64,000 bases of DNA, taken from NCBI GenBank assembly GCA_958299035.1, contig CATQJL010000316.1, positions 40,846,025-40,910,024 of the forward strand, read 5' to 3'. Positions 45,424 to 55,610 of this stretch are shown in pieces; position 1 is the first letter of the stretch; each line of letters starts with the position of its first letter. A program made the translations under genes and the position numbers. Under the pieces are notes generated by a model. That model was not told the DNA's origin. It ran no database searches and saw only the letters and a list, made by a program, of their open reading frames with translations. The DNA is from Cylicocyclus nassatus. Its lineage: Eukaryota > Nematoda > Chromadorea > Rhabditida > Strongylidae.

Positions 45424-48344
45424 TTATACAACAGAGTCCTGAGGTGTTCTGTATTTGACTTCGGGCTCATTTCTGCTGAAGGTCACTCTCTCCGGACTTT
45501 TTACTCGTTTTCGGTCTTTTCGTAAAGAGCTTCGCATTCCATGAGGTATGCTGGGCAACTCATCGGGATATTTGTTGTAGTAGATCCTGAAAATAGTGGT
45601 TTAGAGGCACAAGAATCTTCAGGACAACGGGAGGGGAGAAAGAAATGGGAGTGGAAGGGGCATTGTCAAGGGCTCCTATAGAACAAGAATTTCTGAATGA
45701 ATAAAAAAAAGCAAACTTTTCTATGGCCTCTGCAGCTGTATGTGGCCTGGCTCTTTCCTTTTCCCTTTCTCTTTCCAGTTTTCTCGCTTTCCACGGAAAT
45801 TCTTCGTCATAGGGCTCGGGAGCAAAGAAATCGAGGCTGAAAGAAAATCTCAATGTCGAAGACCCGTTTCAAATATTTTTCTGCATTTACGTGCTCTCGT
45901 CGCCTGGTCTACGAATTGAAGTAACCCTAGGTTGGCTACGGCTTCTCCTATCTCTCTGGCGCAACTTCCGCCGAAGTTGCGCATCCGGTACAGAAGGCCA
46001 CTCCTCTCGCCACTCAGGCAAATTGGGCGGAGGTGGCTTGAAATGTGGCCCACGATGGTGGCGGTCCTCTACGGCTACTGGACGTAGTCCTATAGGTTGT
46101 CTTGGCTAAAAACATCTATTGATTTCATCTAAATTCCTCTCAAAAACACGTGTTTATCGAAATCAGAAATTAGTGGAAAACGATATCAACTATTTTCTAC
46201 CTAAAACCTTCTTAAAGATCTATGATTACAAACATCTACCACACAGAAAATTCCTATTGAGAAAAGTGACACGACTCAGTAGCTGGGTAACTTTCTCAAT
46301 AAAATTATTGTCTATATGGATTTTCTCTTGAAAACATCATTTTCTTCCTTTCCACTAACATACTCGATAATTTCAGAAAAAAAGTATCCTAGCATGGATG
46401 GTACTTGCTTTTTTCAAAATTTTCTGATTTTGTATTCATTAGAATACGAGACAATATTTGCATATTCTATTAACAAACCACTCTTCCTGGGCTACTTCGT
46501 GATCGTGCTGGTTTGTCCGATGTCAGTTGTCCTGACAGTCTTGAATAGAAGAAAATGACGATGATTAGACATATGCCCTGGAATGGATAAAATTGCTCCA
46601 TGTACATGGGTCTTTTCTCAACGATTTGATTTTGATTCAGTCACAAGATTTCACAATCGTGTTTTAAAACCATAATCAAAGCGTGAAACCAGCTTATTTG
46701 TTCTTAATAGAAATGCACATGTTTTAGATTTTGAGAAGCCCTATCACAGAAAGACCATGTCCTGCCAATTCTGTACCGACACAATGTAAAGAAGCTTCTA
46801 AAGATCAGTATTTAAGATACATAGACCTACTAATCCATTCAGTCACTCAATCAGTGAAAATTCGAATTATTTTGGATGCATTGAATATTTAATCATTGAT
46901 TACGAGAAAATTATAGATTGATTGGGAGTACTCAATAATTGTGGGCTTACTCCACAATTGAGAAGGATGTCTCAACAAAATGCAGATGTTTTGATCCACT
47001 TTCCTTCATTATGAGTCTTTAATTCTTTTCCTTAAGCTTACGAATGAAAAAAACAAAACAAATCTTAACACATACATTGACAGCCAATGACATCACAAAT
47101 TCTGCGACAGACATTGTCAACTGCTCGTTGAAGACATCCTGAATGGCCTACAAGATTTGTTAGAAGGGAAAATAACCAGCTGAGAACGCACCCCGCTCCA
47201 CCACATCACAGCATATGCTGTCGACATTATAATGATGGGACCAGCCGAGAATATCCACGGCCAAATAAAGTTTTTGTTGTACTGAAAAAGTGGGTTAATT
47301 GACGAGATAAATCAAAAATTCGTACTTTTACTATAAACAAATAAAAGCGAAAGGAGTAAATGAAACTCGATATAAATAAATAGAAATGAAATTCAAAGCG
47401 TTGTGAATATAAAATACAGGGTGTCCCAAAAATGGTGCCTGTTTGATTGTTAATAACTCTCTTGTAATGGAGTCTCTCGAGAAGCTTTAGGTACTGTTTT
47501 GTGGAGCTAGCTTCAACTTAGAGTTGCAGTATAGAACGAATCACCCATCTGTCTTCGTTACTGTAGGATTACGGTAGAAACTTCAAAGAGGTTTTGAGCC
47601 ATGAAAGGCCATATTTTGCATCAGAAAGGAAACAAAACAGCCTGAAAACTTTTACTCTGAGCCAATTAGAGTTGCTGGTTCTAAGTGTGGAGTTTGCAAC
47701 TTATCATGGTGCTTCATTAGAAAGTTGTGCGAGTTAAGCAGTAGCGGCCGTTTTATCAATGTTTCTAAAAAGTGCGAATACAGCGTTCATAAATCTTTTT
47801 AATCTTGATAGTTGAGTATTGATCATAGCGTCCGCGAAAACCTTATTACACGAGTTCTCACATCTTTTTTTTTGAAAATTTTTGAAATGGCAGCTTTTTC
47901 CACAAGGACACCATATAGTTGAAGTTTCTACCGTAGTCTTACAGTAATGAAGATCGATCGGTTATGTTTCTGTACTGTAAATCTAAGTGAAGCTAGCTCT
48001 ACAAAACGGCGCTCAAATTCTTGAAAGATTCTATTACAAGAGAATAATCAACAATCAAACAGTAGGCACATTTTTTGGAACAAACTGTATGAAGTATAAG
48101 GCAGTAACTTACTTTTACTGCACCATATAGCAAGGAAAATGACATGAAAAAATGTACAAATGCCAGAAATAAGGTCACCAAAACGATGACGAACATGGCT
48201 GAAAGTTACATCTCATGTGAAGACAAGAACAAGAGTGCGCAATAATGATAAAAGGGAAAAAATTTACCATTTATCCGCCTTCGTTCAGGAGTTTCGGTAT
48301 AGATTGCATAGAGGCCGGGAAATCGGGCTTGGTACGCGTCGATT
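45424..48344 (-). CDS. Multi-pass membrane protein gene, 3' eight exons
   Basis: Minus-strand exons, 5' to 3': 48344-48268, 48198-48113, 47281-47192, 47147-47076, 46577-46482, 46105-45891, 45836-45717, 45586-45424, with stop at 45426-45424. All junctions are GT-AG and phases match, giving about 305 residues without the N-terminus. Hydrophobic segments are FVIVLVTLFLAFVHFF (exon 2), FIWPWIFSAGPIIIMS (exon 3) and VMSLAVNGICLIIVIFFY (exons 4-5). Then comes a cytoplasmic-looking tail rich in Arg, Pro and Glu, ending RTPQDSVV. Exon 4 has DVFNEQLTMSVAEF, next to the WWSG of exon 3. This looks like a nematode tetraspan-type protein, but I cannot name the family. The 5' end should lie beyond 48344, in DNA now filled with transposons and the gap. 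Confidence 0.8.
47417..48087 (+). mobile_element. CAGGGTGTCCC foldback element in an intron
   Basis: It starts CAGGGTGTCCCAAAAATGGT and ends with a degenerate inverse, flanked by TA (47415-47416, 48088-48089). 671 bp, in the same family as 52516-53193. It sits inside the intron between exons 2 and 3 of the membrane protein gene. Both arms hold CTACCGTAATCCTACAGTAA-type sequence. Confidence 0.8.
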
Positions 48345-48524
48345 CTAAAAAACTCCATTGATTACAGGCCAAATTCTTAAACGCAAAAAATTGAGGGTAA
48401 TTCCGGAAATTTCCCTCAATGAATCAAAACGAATCAAAAGGTTCTGTTCTCCAATGCAGCAACTTTAAAATTTTCAGGAAAGAAGTACCTTGTGAAAAAA
48501 AAACATTCATCCGAAAACATCTTA
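48345..48524. other. Intron or upstream DNA of the membrane protein gene
   Basis: The acceptor of exon 1 (TTTTTTAG) lies here; no further upstream exon was recognised. Confidence 0.4.
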
Positions 48525-49111
48525 CAAGGGTGTCCCAAAAAATTGCCTACTGATAGGTTGTTGATAAATCTCTTGTAATGAAGTCTCTCGAGAAGCTTTA
48601 GGTACCTTGTAAAGCTAGCTTCCATTCAAATTTACAGTATAGAGCGAATCACCGATCTCTCTTCATTACAGTAGGATTACGGTAGAAACTTCAATGAGGG
48701 TTTTGAACCATGAAAGGCCATAATTTGCCTTAGAAAGGGAACGAAACAGCCTGAAAACTTTTACTCCGGGCCATTTAGAGTTGCTGGTTCTAAGTGTGGA
48801 GTTCGCAAGTTATCGTGATGCTTCATTAGAAAGTTATGCGAGGTACGCAATAGCGGCCGTTTTTTCAAGGTTCCTGAAAAGTGCGGTTACACCTTTTAGA
48901 ATGCTTTGCACTTTATTACACAAGCTTTCCTTTTTTGAGAATTTTTGAAACGGCAGCTTTTTTCACAACGACACCGTTTACTTGAAGTTTCTACCGTAAA
49001 AGTACAGTAGTGAAAGGTGATCAATGATTTGCTTTACTTTAAATCTAAGTTGAAGCCAGCTCTACAAAACGGCACCTAAAGCTTCTCGAAAGACTTCATT
49101 ACAAGAGGTTA
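48525..49111 (+). mobile_element. CAGGGTGTCCC-family element interrupted by a Helitron
   Basis: It starts CAAGGGTGTCCCAAAAAATT after TA and reaches its right arm (CTTCATTACAAGAGGTT). At 49111/49112 a Helitron begins, so the last 45 or so bases of the element are displaced, presumably into or beyond the gap. Confidence 0.75.
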
Positions 49112-49580
49112 TCTTATATATAAAGCTGAATGTCTGTTTGTCTGTATGTCTGTCTGTCTGTCTGTCTGTCTGTATGTATGTCTGTGTGTACGTATGTTCC
49201 GAATAGAAAATTCCATTTCTGAACCGATCCGGACCAAACTTGGCACACATACACTACGGGCCGCGGCGGGTGTCATAGGCTACTTTTCGTCATCGATCGA
49301 TATCGATTTTATCGATTTTTATCGATTTTTTTGCTGAGTTCACCTACGGGGCTGGGAGTTGGCACAGGGGGGTAATCGAGCATGGGGATTCCGAATACAA
49401 TATTGGTTTTCAGGATTATCGATTACTTTTATCGATTTTATCGATTTTTTTGCAAAGTTTGAGCTACGGGGCTGGGAGTTCGCACAGGGGGGTAATCGAG
49501 CATGCTGATCATCCCCAAGGGGGGTGATCAGCATGCTCGAACACCCCTGTGCCAAATTCCAGCCCCCTAGCTCAAATTTT
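49112..49580 (+). mobile_element. Non-autonomous Helitron, copy C, truncated at gap
   Basis: It starts TCTTATATATAAAGCTGAAT directly after A at 49111, then a TCTG microsatellite (about 49139-49180) and the 113 bp-type units. From about 49522 the unit runs in reverse (GATCAGCATGCTCGAAC), making a head-to-head palindrome. The 3' CTAG end is not present before the N run. Confidence 0.75.
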
Positions 49581-50080
49581 NNNNNNNNNNNNNNNNNNNN
49601 NNNNNNNNNNNNNNNNNNNNNNNNNNNNNNNNNNNNNNNNNNNNNNNNNNNNNNNNNNNNNNNNNNNNNNNNNNNNNNNNNNNNNNNNNNNNNNNNNNNN
49701 NNNNNNNNNNNNNNNNNNNNNNNNNNNNNNNNNNNNNNNNNNNNNNNNNNNNNNNNNNNNNNNNNNNNNNNNNNNNNNNNNNNNNNNNNNNNNNNNNNNN
49801 NNNNNNNNNNNNNNNNNNNNNNNNNNNNNNNNNNNNNNNNNNNNNNNNNNNNNNNNNNNNNNNNNNNNNNNNNNNNNNNNNNNNNNNNNNNNNNNNNNNN
49901 NNNNNNNNNNNNNNNNNNNNNNNNNNNNNNNNNNNNNNNNNNNNNNNNNNNNNNNNNNNNNNNNNNNNNNNNNNNNNNNNNNNNNNNNNNNNNNNNNNNN
50001 NNNNNNNNNNNNNNNNNNNNNNNNNNNNNNNNNNNNNNNNNNNNNNNNNNNNNNNNNNNNNNNNNNNNNNNNNNNNNNNN
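49581..50080. other. Assembly gap (500 N)
   Basis: Exactly 500 N, so the size is probably nominal. It lies between Helitron copy C and the left hAT fragment, just outside the large palindrome. Confidence 0.99.
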
Positions 50081-50277
50081 AAGCTTGATATCGTTTCTAG
50101 GGCGGGAAGCAAAGGGGACATCGTTTTTTTCGGGTCCGCGGCGGAGAAGTGCCGCAAGAATGCCGCGGCATGCCACCGGCATGCTGTCCATCAACAAACA
50201 AAAGCCTCGTTCTCAGCCAAAACGCAATAGTATGATACCAAATTTGGTGTGTACATGCGCGTTGGTGGACCGGAACT
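50081..50277 (+). mobile_element. hAT fragment at the left edge of the palindrome
   Basis: It matches 63864-64000 in the same orientation with two single-base indels, and is related to the complete hAT at 19912-21141 (shared GATATCGTTTTT, TGTACATGC). The 5' end is lost in the gap and the 3' part is cut where the palindrome arm starts. Confidence 0.75.
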
Positions 50278-50329
50278 ATAGCCCCCAATTACTTAGAAAA
50301 ACGTAAACAAATTAATAAACCGATAGAAG

Positions 50330-50500
50330 GACCCAATGAATCGCTGCAAAAAGTAGCCTATCATCTGCGCAAGGGTCGAAAACATATGTGTGCAAAGTTT
50401 CAGCTGAATCGGTTGGGCGGCGCGCGTTCCTATAACAAAGTCTACTTGGCATGACCTATTAACGAAGCACTGCGGTTAAATCAAAGTTTATATCTATATA
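50330..50500 (-). mobile_element. Second Helitron family, 5' fragment (left arm)
   Basis: On the minus strand, TATATAGATATAAACTTTGA, then TTTAACCGCAGTGCTTCGTT and ATAGGCTACTTTTTGCAGCG resemble a Helitron 5' region related to the TCTTATATA family. Another fragment of the same 5' sequence is at 54680-54745, and mirrored copies are in the right arm at 59202-59268 and 63449-63620. No 3' end was found. Confidence 0.5.
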
Positions 50501-51452
50501 TTAAGTTGGTCCGAAAGTTCTGTCCCACCATTTTCAAAAAATCGTAACTTCTTCCTATTGCAATGTTTTTGCAAGAGTAAAACCATATTGAAAACAGCAA
50601 CTCATGCACTTTCTATAACTACCTTGGCTGCTCTCTACTAAGCTCTGAAAGCAGAGATAAAATTGGGAAAACGAAATCACTTCGAGTTCGGAATTTTTAA
50701 GCAAGCCCCTTAAAAAATCTAAATCTGTGCCATAAAATCCAAAACAGCCAGTATCCTAGACTATTTTACCCCCTTTTTCTGGCTGAACAAAGTTCGCGCT
50801 GATCTAGCTGTTTTCCGAAAAGTTATGATTTTTTGAAAAAAATGTCAAAAATCAATTTTCTTAAGAAACTGATTTTTTGGCATTTTTCCTGGAAAATCAT
50901 AACTTCTTTCAAAAAAGCTCGATCAGCGCGAATCTTGCTCAGCTGGAAAGAGGGGATCAAAAAACCTAGGATTCTGCCTGTTTTGGATTTTTCAACAGGC
51001 TTGCTTAAAAATTCCGAAATTGAAGTGATTTCCTTTTTCCAATTTTTTCTCTGCATTCATAGCTTAGTGGATAGCAGCCAAGACGCTTCTAGAAAGTATC
51101 GTTTATTCGTTGACCGTAACGACTGCTGACCGCGCGGCGACCTCTGCGCGTGCATGATGTTTTCGTAGAAAAGATGAATAGAAAGAAAACAGAGGATTCT
51201 TCTCATCTTTATAATGTAGAAAAGAAACAAAGAATTCTTCTCATCTTAAGCCACGGTCCAACTGTCACTTTTTCGCAAGTTTAGAAGGCACGCGTCGCAG
51301 TCGCCACGCGGTCGGCAGTCCGTACGGTCAACGAATGAACGATACATGAATTGCTGTTTTTTCAATATGGTTTTACTCCTGCAAAAACATTATGTTAGGA
51401 AGAAGTTACGATTTTTTGAAAATGGTGGGACAGAACTTTCGGACCAACCTAA
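50501..51452. mobile_element. Mariner-like MITE, family 4 (left arm)
   Basis: The TIR TTAAGTTGGTCCGAAAGTTC and its inverse extend about 110 bp inward, and TA flanks both sides. A second palindrome (about 50740-50995) lies inside. The frames of 98 and 77 codons there are mirror images of one repeat, not transposase. It is inserted in the Helitron fragment. Confidence 0.85.
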
Positions 51453-51456
51453 TATA

Positions 51457-52394
51457 CAGGGTGCGGCAAAAGTCTGGGAGCCTAGTACTTTTTCGTACAA
51501 AACGAGAAGGGAAGTACCTAGAAACGAAAAATTTGGCGCACACATAATTCGAACCACTGCAGATACAGTCCAGTTCTTGAATTGCAAAACTGCCTCATTT
51601 GGCTTCCACGCATCCCTACAAAATCTTGGCAAGTCTACCTGTCATGTCACGCAAGTAGTCGTATTGGAATTCGCCCCACGCCTTCACAATAACTGCTTCT
51701 TTTACCTTGGCAAATGTGCAGCACAATAAAGCTAGCTTTTATCTACAACATGCTTCCAAAAGTATTTTTTGCATTGCTTAGGAATAAAAATATTGGATTT
51801 TTTATTAGAAGCATGTGTACGTCGCATACCGGAATTTTGGCTACAATCGCGCGAATAAAAACTTAAAATTATCGTTTAAAAAATATAAAAAGCGTTCCCA
51901 TGGCCGAATTTCAATAGATTCTAGTTTAGAAGACGTATGCAAAAACTACAGCTTTGGTACCAGTGCCTGATGAGCATTCTATAGCTTTTAAATTTGTTCT
52001 GAACACGGATTTCCACTGGCACGCAGGTAACATTCGCAAACTTTTATTTTCCGTTCATGCAAGAACAGCTCCTGGCAAAAGCAAAACTAGAATACAATAG
52101 CGCAAAGCCTCTTCTATGTTGTGTGCATCGAAGTTTTGTAAAATATTAACAGCATCTCTAGCTACAGCAAAAATTGCAAATACTAAAAATTCAGGTTTTT
52201 TCGCTTTACAAAAGTACTAGTTTTGGTAATTTCCATTCCTACAAAAACATATGGAAGCCATTTCCAGCCAAATAAAGTGTATTTTGTAGAGGATGAACGC
52301 AGCATCATGTGGCATAAAATTTAAATCAAAATCATCAGTACCTTTGTAATTGCAGTACTGCAAAGTTAGGCTCCCAAACTTTTGCTGCACCCTG
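51457..52394. mobile_element. CAGGGTGCGGC TIR element (left arm)
   Basis: Ends CAGGGTGCGGCAAAAGTCTG and the inverse of CAGGGTGCAGCAAAAGTTTG, with TA on both sides. 938 bp, the same length in the right arm (61556-62493). The 127-codon frame at its left has no transposase features. The ends are Tc1/mariner-like. Confidence 0.8.
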
Positions 52395-52515
52395 TATAAA
52401 ACTCAAAAATTTAACTTAATTTTAATTTTAAAACTTTAAAACGCAAACTCAAAACTCAAAAACTTAAGCCCTCCAAACTGGCAATTTTTGAGTTTTATAT
52501 ATATATATATATATA
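52395..52515. repeat. Small inverted repeat and AT run
   Basis: TATAAAACTCAAAAATT is mirrored by AATTTTTGAGTTTTATA about 100 bp on, followed by an AT run. The mirrored version lies in the right arm at 61435-61555. Confidence 0.65.
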
Positions 52516-53190
52516 CAGGGTGTCCCAAAATAATGTGCACACTGTTTGATTTTGAATAACTCTCTTATTACGAGGTCTTTCGAGAAGCGGTAAGCGCCAT
52601 TTTGTAGAGCTGGCCTCAACTTAGATTTGCAGTATAGAGCGAATCAGCGACCGCTCTTCGTTACTGTAGGATTACGGTAGAAACTTGAAAGAGGGTTTTG
52701 TGCCATGAAAGGCCATATTTTGCCTCAGAAAGGAATCAAAACAGCCTAAGCCTTTTACACTAAGCCAATTAGAGTTGCTGATTCTAACTGTAAAGTTCCC
52801 AACTTATTATAATGCTTCCTGAGGAGTTATGCGAGGCAAGCAGTAGCGGCCATTTTCTCAATGTTCCTAAAAAGTGCGGATACACCGTTTAGAAAGCTTC
52901 ACAATCTTGAAAATAGTTCAGTGTTGAACTCAGCGCCCCTGAAAACCCTATCACACAAGTTTTCACATCTTTCTGAAAATTTCTGAAACGGCAGCTTTTC
53001 CCACAATCACACCATATGTTCCAAGTTTCTACCGTAATCCTACAGTAATGAAGAGCGATCGGTGGTTCGCTCTATACTGTAAATCTAAGTTCAAGCCAGC
53101 TCTACAAAATCGCGCTTATTGCTCCTCGAAAGACCTCATAATAAGAGAGTTATTCAAAATCAAACACTGTGCACATTATTTTGGGACACC

Positions 53191-53193
<3 letters not shown>
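52516..53193. mobile_element. CAGGGTGTCCC foldback element (left arm)
   Basis: CAGGGTGTCCCAAAATAATG and its inverse, TA-flanked within AT runs, 678 bp; the arms pair over about 170 bp. Same family as 47417-48087 and 48525-49111; mirrored copy at 60757-61434. Confidence 0.85.

Positions 53194-53259
<66 letters not shown>
53194..53259. repeat. AT dinucleotide microsatellite (left arm)
   Basis: An uninterrupted (AT)n run of about 65 bp. The mirror run in the right arm (60689-60756) has a different length. Confidence 0.95.
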
Positions 53260-53260
<1 letters not shown>

Positions 53261-54316
53261 TACTATGCAGAGCTTGTCAAGAACTACACACTGGTTATGG
53301 TTGCTTCCCCAAAGAACGCAAGCTTGAGTTTTATTTTAGTTTTTTTAAAAAACAACTTCTAATTTCCTTTATCAAGCCAAATTTCTTCACACGGAAACCT
53401 GTTCAAGACATCCCAACAAAGCCGTCTGGATAAAATAGATGCTCTTTGCCATCCTCTATGCATCGGACGTGTGCTGATGAGTTTCTTGGCTGAAAATGGC
53501 CCTTGGCATGCTTGCACATGACCCCACCTGCACCTCACCACTGACTTGTACTGCTTTGCAGGCTTGTAACTCGGCCTGCAGTCAATATTTGAGCCTGCAA
53601 TTAGGCTCATTCGAAAGCACGAGACTTGCTCTACATGAAGGTATGCAAGTGAGTTGAGTCTGAGAACTTTCAGAGATTTGGCGGATGGGGTGGTAGAGGG
53701 CAGCCTTAGAGGTGATTGGAGTGAAAGCTCTTATGAACACCAGAGCAGCCTTAGAGCTTCGAAATGGATCTACTACAAGAAATTGACAGTTTTGAACTTC
53801 CAGGATAAAATTGGTAGCGAAAGGAGCTCTCTTCAACTTTAGCTGAAAAGTGCTTAGACTACAACTGAAGCTGCCCTCTACCACCCCATCCGCCAAATCT
53901 CTGAAAGTTCTCAGACTCAACTCATTTGCATACCATCATGTAGAGCAAGTCTCGTGCTTTCGAATGAGCCTAATTGCAGGCTCAAATATTGACTGCAGGC
54001 CGAGTTACAAGCCTGCAAAGCAGTACAAGTCAGTGGTGAGGTGCAGGTGGGGTCATGTGCAAGCATGCCAAGGGCCATTTTCAGCCAAGAAACTCATCAG
54101 CACACGTCCGATGCATAGAGGATGGCAAAGAGCATCTATTTTATCCAGACGGCTTTGTTGGGATGTCTTGAACAGGTTTCCGTGTGAAGAAATTTGGCTT
54201 GATAAAGGAAATTAGAAGTTGTTTTTTGAAAAAAAGTAAAATAAAACTCAAGCTTGCGTTTTCTGGGGAAGCAACCATAACCAGTGTGTAGTTCTTGACG
54301 AGCTCTGTATAGTAGT
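53260..54316. mobile_element. 1.06 kb foldback element (left arm)
   Basis: The two halves are inverted copies meeting near 53788, starting ACTACTATGCAGAGC. An 83-codon frame beginning MSLIAGSNID occurs in both halves, hence four times in the window. It matches nothing I know, and the DNA-level identity of the halves explains its conservation. The halves differ in the central 150 bp. Mirrored copy: 59631-60688. Confidence 0.8.
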
Positions 54317-54319
54317 GTG

Positions 54320-54614
54320 TTTACCCGTCCGGATAACTTGTGTTTCCGCTTTAAAATAGGACTCAAAAGAAAATTTTTGCGTTCGAAGAATTATTGTCCG
54401 CGACATTGTGACGCGGCCATTTTCGGACTTTTTTTAGAAAAAGATTCTTAAAATTTTTAGAACACATGTTTCTCGAAAAACTCAAAGTGTAGATTGTCGA
54501 TCTTGAAGAGCTCTATCACGTCATGCAATCACTACATTTTTTCATCCTTGTTTTCACTCTGAAAAAGAGCGATGAAAAAGGGAGAGGGGTTTGTCCGCAA
54601 CTTTTTGGCGGTCA

Positions 54615-54617
<3 letters not shown>
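54320..54617. mobile_element. One-ended Tc1-like fragment (left arm)
   Basis: It ends GTCCGCAACTTTTTGGCGG TCACTG before TA, the same end as at 1163-1187. The other end is missing, perhaps removed when the 1.06 kb foldback inserted. Mirrored copy: 59331-59628. Confidence 0.5.
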
Positions 54618-54673
<56 letters not shown>

Positions 54674-54680
54674 TATAGAT
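54618..54680. repeat. AT/AGAT microsatellite (left arm)
   Basis: An (AT)n run passing into ATAGAT repeats and joined to a second copy of the Helitron-like 5' sequence (54680-54745). Mirrored at 59268-59330. Confidence 0.9.
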
Positions 54681-54745
54681 ATATAGATATAAAACTTGAT
54701 TTAACCGCAGTGCTTCGTTAATAGGTTATGCCAAGTAGACCGTGT

Positions 54746-55066
54746 TTTTACAACCTTCATAAAATTGTGATTACACCATTTGAAAAGCTTTAAAAACTCA
54801 TAAAAAGTTGAACAATGAAATTAGTGCCCATGAATCCCTGGTACACAATTTATTAGATTAGTCGAAAAAATTTGAAATGCTGGAAGCTAAAAGTTTCTAC
54901 TGTAATCCTCGTAATGAAAAATATTGGTGACTCGCTTCCATGCTGTAATTCATTTTAAGCCAGCTCTACAATATGGTCTTTGAAGAAAAGTGAGCTTTTC
55001 ATACAAGAGAGTTATCACAGATCAAGTCCATCAGTCCAAGTCTAGTTACATCATATTGGGACCCTG
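54746..55066 (-). repeat. Degenerate CAGGGTG-family copy (left arm)
   Basis: The right end is the inverse of CAGGGTCCCAATATG, and the interior has the family's GTAGAGCTGGCTT and ATTACAGTAGAAACTTTTAG on the minus strand. The left end is lost. Mirrored copy: 58881-59201. Confidence 0.6.
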
Positions 55067-55145
55067 TACAATACTTTAACATCGTTCAGTGCATCTTAGA
55101 TTGGTTTATGCTTTCCAATAGATGACATCGAGATACTTTACATAC

Positions 55146-55413
55146 TTCATAAAATATTTCTAAATCTTGTCGCTCTAAATGAGGAAAGTGGGATGGATCA
55201 AATACGTAGAGAAGAATATGAGAGTTAATTTCCAAGCTTCGCACCTTATCCAACGATGCAATGTCACCAAGAGTTTCGCCATCAAAGACCACTTGCGGAG
55301 ACTGGGATTTTGTAAAATCTATGGCAAAATATGGTAATCAGATTTGGGAGTGGTCAGAACCAAATAAACGAACTTCCAGAAAGATTCCGCAGCTCATATG
55401 TAGGGATCGGCAT
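55146..55413 (-). CDS. Unidentified gene, first two exons (left arm)
   Basis: Minus-strand ATG at 55413, exon 55413-55374, a 55 nt intron (GTTCGT to CCATAG), then exon 55318-55146 ending TATGAA/GTATGT. Phases agree, giving 70 residues: MPIPTYELRNLSG, then VVFDGETLGDIASLDKVRSL and YVFDPSHFPHLERQDLE. I do not recognise the family. It is head to head with the collagen gene, about 200 bp between start codons, so the two could share a promoter region. The third exon would fall in transposon sequence, so the gene is probably truncated. An identical copy is in the right arm. Confidence 0.45.
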
Positions 55414-55575
55414 TGAAACAGTGATAAGCAAAAAAACAGGTTGCAGACAAATAATCTCGCTTTATCTCGCATCACATCTTATAGCTAAAGAGTGTTTTGC
55501 GTCATCGCATCGAACTCTTTGCGCCGAACGATCCTCGCTAACATGGCTATTCGGTATCAGAGCGGACGCGAAAGG

Positions 55576-55583
55576 TATAAAAG
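55576..55583 (+). promoter_or_regulatory. TATA box of left collagen gene
   Basis: TATAAAAG lies immediately before the upstream ATG at 55584 and 28-35 bp before the ATG at 55611. Normal TATA-to-start spacing would put the transcript start near 55605, so it favours 55611 as the initiation codon. Confidence 0.6.
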
Positions 55584-55610
55584 ATGCCAGCTCCCAGGAA
55601 GAAGCAGACC

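Noticed and set aside
49340..50306. Long frames of up to 285 codons across the N run
   Set aside because: They are artefacts of untranslated N bases.
50833..51129. 98- and 77-codon frames in the mariner-like MITE as a possible transposase
   Set aside because: No D,D34D-type residues; the frames are mirror readings of an internal palindrome.
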